From Armatimonadota bacterium (GTDB lineage: Bacteria; Armatimonadota; SYMT01), in assembly GCA_020696885.1 (NCBI GenBank), contig JAJFMS010000074.1, positions 1-8,989 of the forward strand: 8,989 nucleotides of DNA, read 5' to 3'. This document shows, in pieces, positions 5,847-8,989 of this stretch. Each line of letters begins with the position of its first letter. Within the stretch, counting starts at the first letter, position 1. Position numbers and translations under genes: made by a program. The notes beneath the pieces were generated by a model. The model was not told where the DNA came from and did no database searches. It saw only the letters and a program-made list of their open reading frames with translations.

Positions 5847-5948
5847 GTTCCCTGTAGCCGGCGCTCGCCGAGCGCCGGTGTCCCGCCCATGCCTCACCTC
5901 CCGCAAAGCCGTACATCGAACACGGGCACAGCTCTACGGCCACAAACC
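5847..5948 (-). repeat. Dispersed 3'-end repeat, copy 1 (downstream of the NRPS-like gene)
   Basis: The core 5847-5914 matches 8841-8910 almost base for base, for example CCTGTAGCCGGCG, AGCGCCGGTGTCC and CACCTCCCGCAAAGCCGTAC. It holds a perfect dyad CCGGCGCTCG/CGAGCGCCGG (5858-5867 with 5869-5878). A second pairing, GCCGTA/TACGGC (5908-5913 with 5935-5940), has a 21-nt loop that is much longer and unrelated in sequence to the tiny loop of copy 2. Homology resumes in CTACGGC and GGCCACAA up to the NRPS-like stop codon. It lies directly 3' of that minus-strand gene. Confidence 0.75.
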
Positions 5949-8596
5949 TACGCCTGCTCGTGGAGCCGGTCGAGAACCACGCGAAGCTGTGCGGCGAGGT
6001 GCGTCACGTAAGGCGCCTCCACGATCTCGGCGTGCTCCCCCGGGACCTCCAGCACGTCGATCCCTCCCAGCGCGAGCGGCTTCCAGCCGTTGTGGGGATC
6101 AAAGTCGCAACCGACCGGCTGGGAGCCGGCACGGAAGAGCGTGACGCGGCCCGAGTAGGGGAGTCGCTCATACTCACAGAACGCCTGGTAGTGTGCGAGC
6201 CCGATATCCTGGAGAACGCCCGGGAGCGTGCGAGCGTCCTGACGCCGCCGCCCATAGACCCGCCCCAGAACGTAGCGGCTCCAGAGGTTGCGCACGGCCT
6301 TCATGCGAATCCGGAGGTACTCGGCTCGGGCGGCCGGGTTCAGTCGCACCAGGTTGGCGAGGTGGCGGGCAGCGCGCACCGGCGCGGCCGGAAACCGGGG
6401 ATAGCCGGGACCGCGTGAGTCCAGTAGGGCGAGTAGCGCCACCTGTTCCCCCGCGGCCTGGAGCTGCTGCGCCATCTCCCACGCTACGTTCCCACCGAAA
6501 GAAAGCCCAGACAGGTAATACGGACCCTGGGGCTGGACCTCGCGGACCTCTGCCAGGTAGAGCCGCGCCATCTCGGGGATGGAGCGGAACTCGGCCGGAT
6601 AGCCTCCTAACTCCGGCGCCTGAAGCCCGAAGAACCGCTGCTCCGGCCCCAGCGCCTGCGCCAGCGCGCGATAGCACAGCACCCCGCCGCCGATGCCGTG
6701 TACGCAAAAGAGTGGCGGCCGGGAGCCGGTTTCCTGGAGCGGCACCAGGGAGCGACCGCAGGGTAATGCTGTGCCGCGGACGCACTCCGCAAGCGCCGCG
6801 ACCGTGGAAGCGGAGACCAGCGTACTCAAGGGAAGGTCGCGGCCCACCTCTTCCCCCAACTGGGCCAGGAAGTGCACCGCGATCAGCGAATGCCCGCCCA
6901 AGGCGAAGAAGTCATCGAAGGCGCCGATCGGGCGCTTCCGCAGGAGCTTCTCCCAGATGGCCGCAATCCGGCGCTCGATGTCATCCCGAGGAGCGACGAA
7001 CTCCAGCTGGGACTGCGTCTGCCCCAGGCTCCGCAGGCGGGGGTGGTCGACCTTCCCGTTGGCGGTACGCGGAATGGCGTCCACCACGGTGATCCGGGAG
7101 GGCACCATGTAGCGGGGCAGGCGCTGTTGGAGCGCGGCGCCGAGAGAGCTCTCCCGGTGGCCCGACGAGAGCTGCACGTACGCGACGAGCTGCGGTTCCG
7201 ATGCACCCTCCAGCACCGCCACGGCGGCATCCCGGATATACGGGAGCGCGCGCAGTGCGCCCTCCACCTCGGCCACCTCGATCCGGTGCCCGCGGATCTG
7301 TACCTGGTGGTCCCGGCGGCCCGCGTGCACCAGCAAGCCGTCGGCGCGCAGATAGCCCAGGTCTCCCGTACGGTACCGGCGCATCCCGGTGGAGCCGTCC
7401 ACTGCGAAGGCCGCGTCCGTGAGCTCCGGTTGCCGCCAGTAACCAGGCGAGAGGAACCGGCTGCAAACGACGATCTCTCCGATCTCGCCCGGCGCGGCGC
7501 GGCGCCCGTCTCCGCGGATCAGCTCCACGTCCACGCCAGCCACCGGCCGACCCGCGGGTACCGGCCGGTCCTCCAGGTCATCGGGGCCAATCTCGTGCGC
7601 CGCGAAAATCCCGGTCTCGGTGGCACCAAGGATGTTCACTAACTCGCACTCACGCGGGAACCGCTCCCGGAAGCGGCGTGCATCTGCGGGGAACAGCGGC
7701 TCCCCACCGACGTACACGGCTCTCAAGCTGGAGAGGTCTTCCGCGCCGGAGAGGTGGTCCACCAAGTAGCGGAGAGTGGTGGGCACCAGCCGGCAGACGG
7801 TGATCCGCTCGCGCGCGATGAGCCGAAGGAACGCCGCTGCACCGCCCGTACGGAGGTCGAACGGATAGAGCGTGCCACCGGTGAGGAGGGTGGCGAGAAT
7901 CTCGCGCAGGCCGCCGATGACGGTGGCCGAGAGCAGGTGTGAGCAACGATCCTCGGCAGTGAGGCCGATGAGCGCGGTGAGTGTCCGCACTTCCGCAAGA
8001 AGACCCGCGTGCGACTGCATCACCCCCTTGGGCTCACCAGTGGAGCCGGAGGTATAGAGGATGCAGGCCGTCGAGTCGGCGGTCCACGCCGGAAGTCGCG
8101 CGGGCGAGTGGCGCGCGGGCGCCGCATCCAACTCGTACACTTCCAACCGCCCTCCCGAGAGCTCACAGGCGAGCTCCCGATGGCGCGGAGGCGTGACGAG
8201 CAGCTCCCCGCCGGAGGCCTCGGCGATCACCCGGAGGCGGGCCAGGGGGTGCGAGGGATCCAGCACGCAGAAGCACCGTCCCGCGGCCAGCGCGGCGAGA
8301 ATCGCAACCACCAGATCTGCGCCGTGGTCCAGTAAGAGCAGCGCCGGCGTCCCGGCGTGGCCAGGCACCACTGCAAGGTGGTGCGCGACACTACGCGCCG
8401 CGTCCCCCAGTTGCGCATACGTCAGCTTCCGCCCTTCCGCGCACAACGCGAGCCGGTCCGGATTGCGAGCGAGCTGCTGCTCGAACTCATGCCAGAGCGA
8501 GGCCGCCGGCCCCGCGGAAACCCCTGCCCCGCGAAGCGGACTCCGCAGGGAGGTGCTCCCTGCGCCGCGCTCGTCCCTGTTCCAATGACTTCCCAT
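5948..8596 (-). CDS. Stand-alone NRPS-like enzyme: adenylation, carrier and thioesterase domains (A-T-TE)
   Basis: An 882-residue single-module enzyme without a condensation domain. The adenylation domain (about 31-520) shows A3 LYTSGSTGEPKG (180-191), A5 NILGATETG (321-329), A7 YRTGDLG (408-414), A8 GRRDHQVQIRGHRIEVAEVE (426-445) and A10 RTANGK with Lys515. It would activate a carboxylic acid as an acyl-AMP. The carrier domain (about 535-605) has FFALGGHS with Ser570 for the phosphopantetheine arm. The thioesterase (about 625-882) has GLSFG (nucleophile Ser699), Asp726 and GEH with His855, a complete triad. In a hand alignment to GrsA the A4 region reads TVIGGLRE (225-232), so the Asp that anchors alpha-amino groups is Ile227. 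A usual alpha-amino acid is therefore doubtful. The A5 variant NILGATETG and SRFLSPGYW recall a subfamily I know from stand-alone cyanobacterial proteins; its product is unknown to me. The ATG at 8596 has only a weak G-rich upstream site, but an in-frame TAA at 8612-8614 rules out a long extension. The gene stands alone, convergent with pdh. Confidence 0.88.
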   Translation of the reverse strand: MGSHWNRDERGAGSTSLRSPLRGAGVSAGPAASLWHEFEQQLARNPDRLALCAEGRKLTYAQLGDAARSVAHHLAVVPGHAGTPALLLLDHGADLVVAILAALAAGRCFCVLDPSHPLARLRVIAEASGGELLVTPPRHRELACELSGGRLEVYELDAAPARHSPARLPAWTADSTACILYTSGSTGEPKGVMQSHAGLLAEVRTLTALIGLTAEDRCSHLLSATVIGGLREILATLLTGGTLYPFDLRTGGAAAFLRLIARERITVCRLVPTTLRYLVDHLSGAEDLSSLRAVYVGGEPLFPADARRFRERFPRECELVNILGATETGIFAAHEIGPDDLEDRPVPAGRPVAGVDVELIRGDGRRAAPGEIGEIVVCSRFLSPGYWRQPELTDAAFAVDGSTGMRRYRTGDLGYLRADGLLVHAGRRDHQVQIRGHRIEVAEVEGALRALPYIRDAAVAVLEGASEPQLVAYVQLSSGHRESSLGAALQQRLPRYMVPSRITVVDAIPRTANGKVDHPRLRSLGQTQSQLEFVAPRDDIERRIAAIWEKLLRKRPIGAFDDFFALGGHSLIAVHFLAQLGEEVGRDLPLSTLVSASTVAALAECVRGTALPCGRSLVPLQETGSRPPLFCVHGIGGGVLCYRALAQALGPEQRFFGLQAPELGGYPAEFRSIPEMARLYLAEVREVQPQGPYYLSGLSFGGNVAWEMAQQLQAAGEQVALLALLDSRGPGYPRFPAAPVRAARHLANLVRLNPAARAEYLRIRMKAVRNLWSRYVLGRVYGRRRQDARTLPGVLQDIGLAHYQAFCEYERLPYSGRVTLFRAGSQPVGCDFDPHNGWKPLALGGIDVLEVPGEHAEIVEAPYVTHLAAQLRVVLDRLHEQA
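8545..8563. other. Hairpin inside the 5' end of the NRPS-like gene
   Basis: GCAGGGAG (8545-8552) and CTCCCTGC (8556-8563) form a perfect 8-bp stem with a 3-nt loop, extendable by one C-G pair. A second dyad, GCGGA/TCCGC, lies next to it. Both fall in codons for the low-complexity residues 11-24, before the adenylation domain proper. On the mRNA this would sit just inside the start codon and could slow initiation. Confidence 0.4.
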
Positions 8597-8840
8597 CCGG
8601 CCCCCGCGTCTTTACAACTCGACGTGTGGATCCCTACGGAGGATGATGTTCCGCATCTCGCGCCGCTCGCTACTCCCGGTCCGTTACCGAACCACGAAAC
8701 CGGGCCAGATCGCTGGCGGTGCATCACTAGTTCCTACGCCCGCCCCAGCCGGGCGGTCACCGCAAGCTTACCTGCTCATCAACCTCGCGCGCAGCGAGAT
8801 GATGACGCCCGGGGGCCGCTGGCCTTAGATGCGCTGCCTC
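8597..8840. other. Upstream region of the NRPS-like gene, no gene seen
   Basis: About 240 bases between the NRPS-like start and the second repeat copy. No convincing -35/-10 pair reads toward the gene. A 6-bp stem CCGCCC/GGGCGG (8740-8745, 8751-8756) is present. A 14-codon minus-strand frame (8656 to 8612, MRNIILRRDPHVEL) lies in frame 15 nt before the NRPS-like ATG, but has no ribosome-binding site; it could be an upstream ORF or chance. Confidence 0.4.
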
Positions 8841-8937
8841 GTTTCCTGTAGCCGGCGGCTCGCGGAGCGCCGGTGTCCCCGCCCTTACACCACCTCCCGC
8901 AAAGCCGTACCTACGGCTTTGCGGGAGGGCCACAACC
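8841..8937 (-). repeat. Dispersed 3'-end repeat, copy 2 (upstream of the NRPS-like gene)
   Basis: The core 8841-8910 aligns with 5847-5914, with a few substitutions and two single-base gaps. The first dyad is CCGGCG...CGCCGG (8852-8857 with 8868-8873) around a smaller CTC/GAG stem. It is followed by a very strong hairpin (8893-8928). Orientation is the same as copy 1, and it again lies just 3' of a minus-strand stop codon (8951-8953). Confidence 0.75.
8893..8928 (-). terminator. 17-bp perfect stem-loop in repeat copy 2
   Basis: CCTCCCGCAAAGCCGTA (8893-8909) and its exact reverse complement (8912-8928) are separated by only CC. With steric limits it would form a 16-bp stem with an ACCT-type loop. 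It sits about 22 bases after the likely minus-strand gene end at 8951. No T-run follows on the minus strand (GTGGTGTAAG), so intrinsic termination is doubtful. It could instead protect 3' ends of RNA. Confidence 0.35.
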
Positions 8938-8950
8938 AGATCGGTAACGA

Positions 8951-8989
8951 TTACTTCGCCTTACCCGAGAGCTTCACGGTGACACTAGC
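8951..8989 (-). CDS. C-terminal end of an unidentified minus-strand gene
   Basis: Reading leftward from the window edge, 12 sense codons give ASVTVKLSGKAK and then TAA (8953-8951). Most third positions are G or C, as in the other genes. The alternating hydrophobic pattern VTVKL looks like a beta-strand tail. The gene body lies beyond the window, so no function can be given. The position just before a repeat copy, as at the 3' end of the NRPS-like gene, supports a real gene end. It could still be chance, since the stretch is short. Confidence 0.35.
   Translation of the reverse strand, partial: ASVTVKLSGKAK

Noticed and set aside
6193..7092. Plus-strand frame of 299 codons inside the NRPS-like gene
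   Set aside because: It covers the antisense of carrier and thioesterase domains, with Arg/Pro/Ala-only composition. The minus-strand frame has every expected motif.
8357..8851. Plus-strand frame of 164 codons running past the NRPS-like start
   Set aside because: Most is antisense to the adenylation domain. The remainder has no recognisable domain and ends inside the repeat.
5847..8937. CRISPR array or integron
   Set aside because: There are only two repeat copies, 2.9 kb apart with a full gene between them; no regular spacers and no integrase or cas gene are present.

Overview
The window is GC-rich bacterial DNA with densely packed third-position-GC genes. It suggests a bacterium outside the MutH-bearing gamma-proteobacteria. 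The MutL fragment carries the endonuclease-type C-terminal zinc motif, and pyruvate dehydrogenase is the split E1-alpha/E1-beta/E2 type rather than a single-chain E1. The lineage cannot be fixed from the sequence. A free-living high-GC phylum with many NRPS genes and dispersed repeats (for example Gemmatimonadota, Armatimonadota or Chloroflexota) would fit, but this is a guess.

Layout: (1) bases 1-381, the 3' end of mutL on the plus strand. (2) 623-1300, minus strand, a SUKH/SMI1-like protein started from a GTG behind a strong Shine-Dalgarno. It is divergent from (3) 1496-1945, plus strand, a small protein with a helical N-terminus and a C-terminal J-domain whose HPD motif reads HPE. (4) 1944-2156, a 213-bp MITE-like element with imperfect 26-bp inverted ends, whose left end overlaps the stop codon of the J-domain gene. 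(5) 2157-2398, a leader region with a candidate promoter and a GC-rich hairpin. (6) 2399-5698, a three-gene operon pdhA-pdhB-pdhC (E1 alpha, E1 beta, lipoyl E2), closed by a textbook intrinsic terminator at 5722-5756. (7) 5948-8596, minus strand, convergent with the pdh operon, a stand-alone NRPS-like enzyme with adenylation, carrier and thioesterase domains (A-T-TE) and no condensation domain. (8) At the right edge, 8951-8989, what looks like the last 12 codons of another minus-strand gene.

A dispersed repeat of about 100 bp occurs twice, at 5847-5948 and 8841-8937, in the same orientation. Each copy lies immediately 3' of a minus-strand stop codon, so the two copies flank the NRPS-like gene.

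Functionally, the pdh genes encode the E1 and E2 parts of the complex that makes acetyl-CoA from pyruvate; E3 is not in the window. mutL, the SUKH-like gene, the J-domain gene and the NRPS-like gene have no evident link to that pathway or to one another. The least explained parts are the substrate of the A-T-TE enzyme (its pocket lacks the usual amino-acid-anchoring aspartate), the 3'-end repeat family and the MITE-like element.
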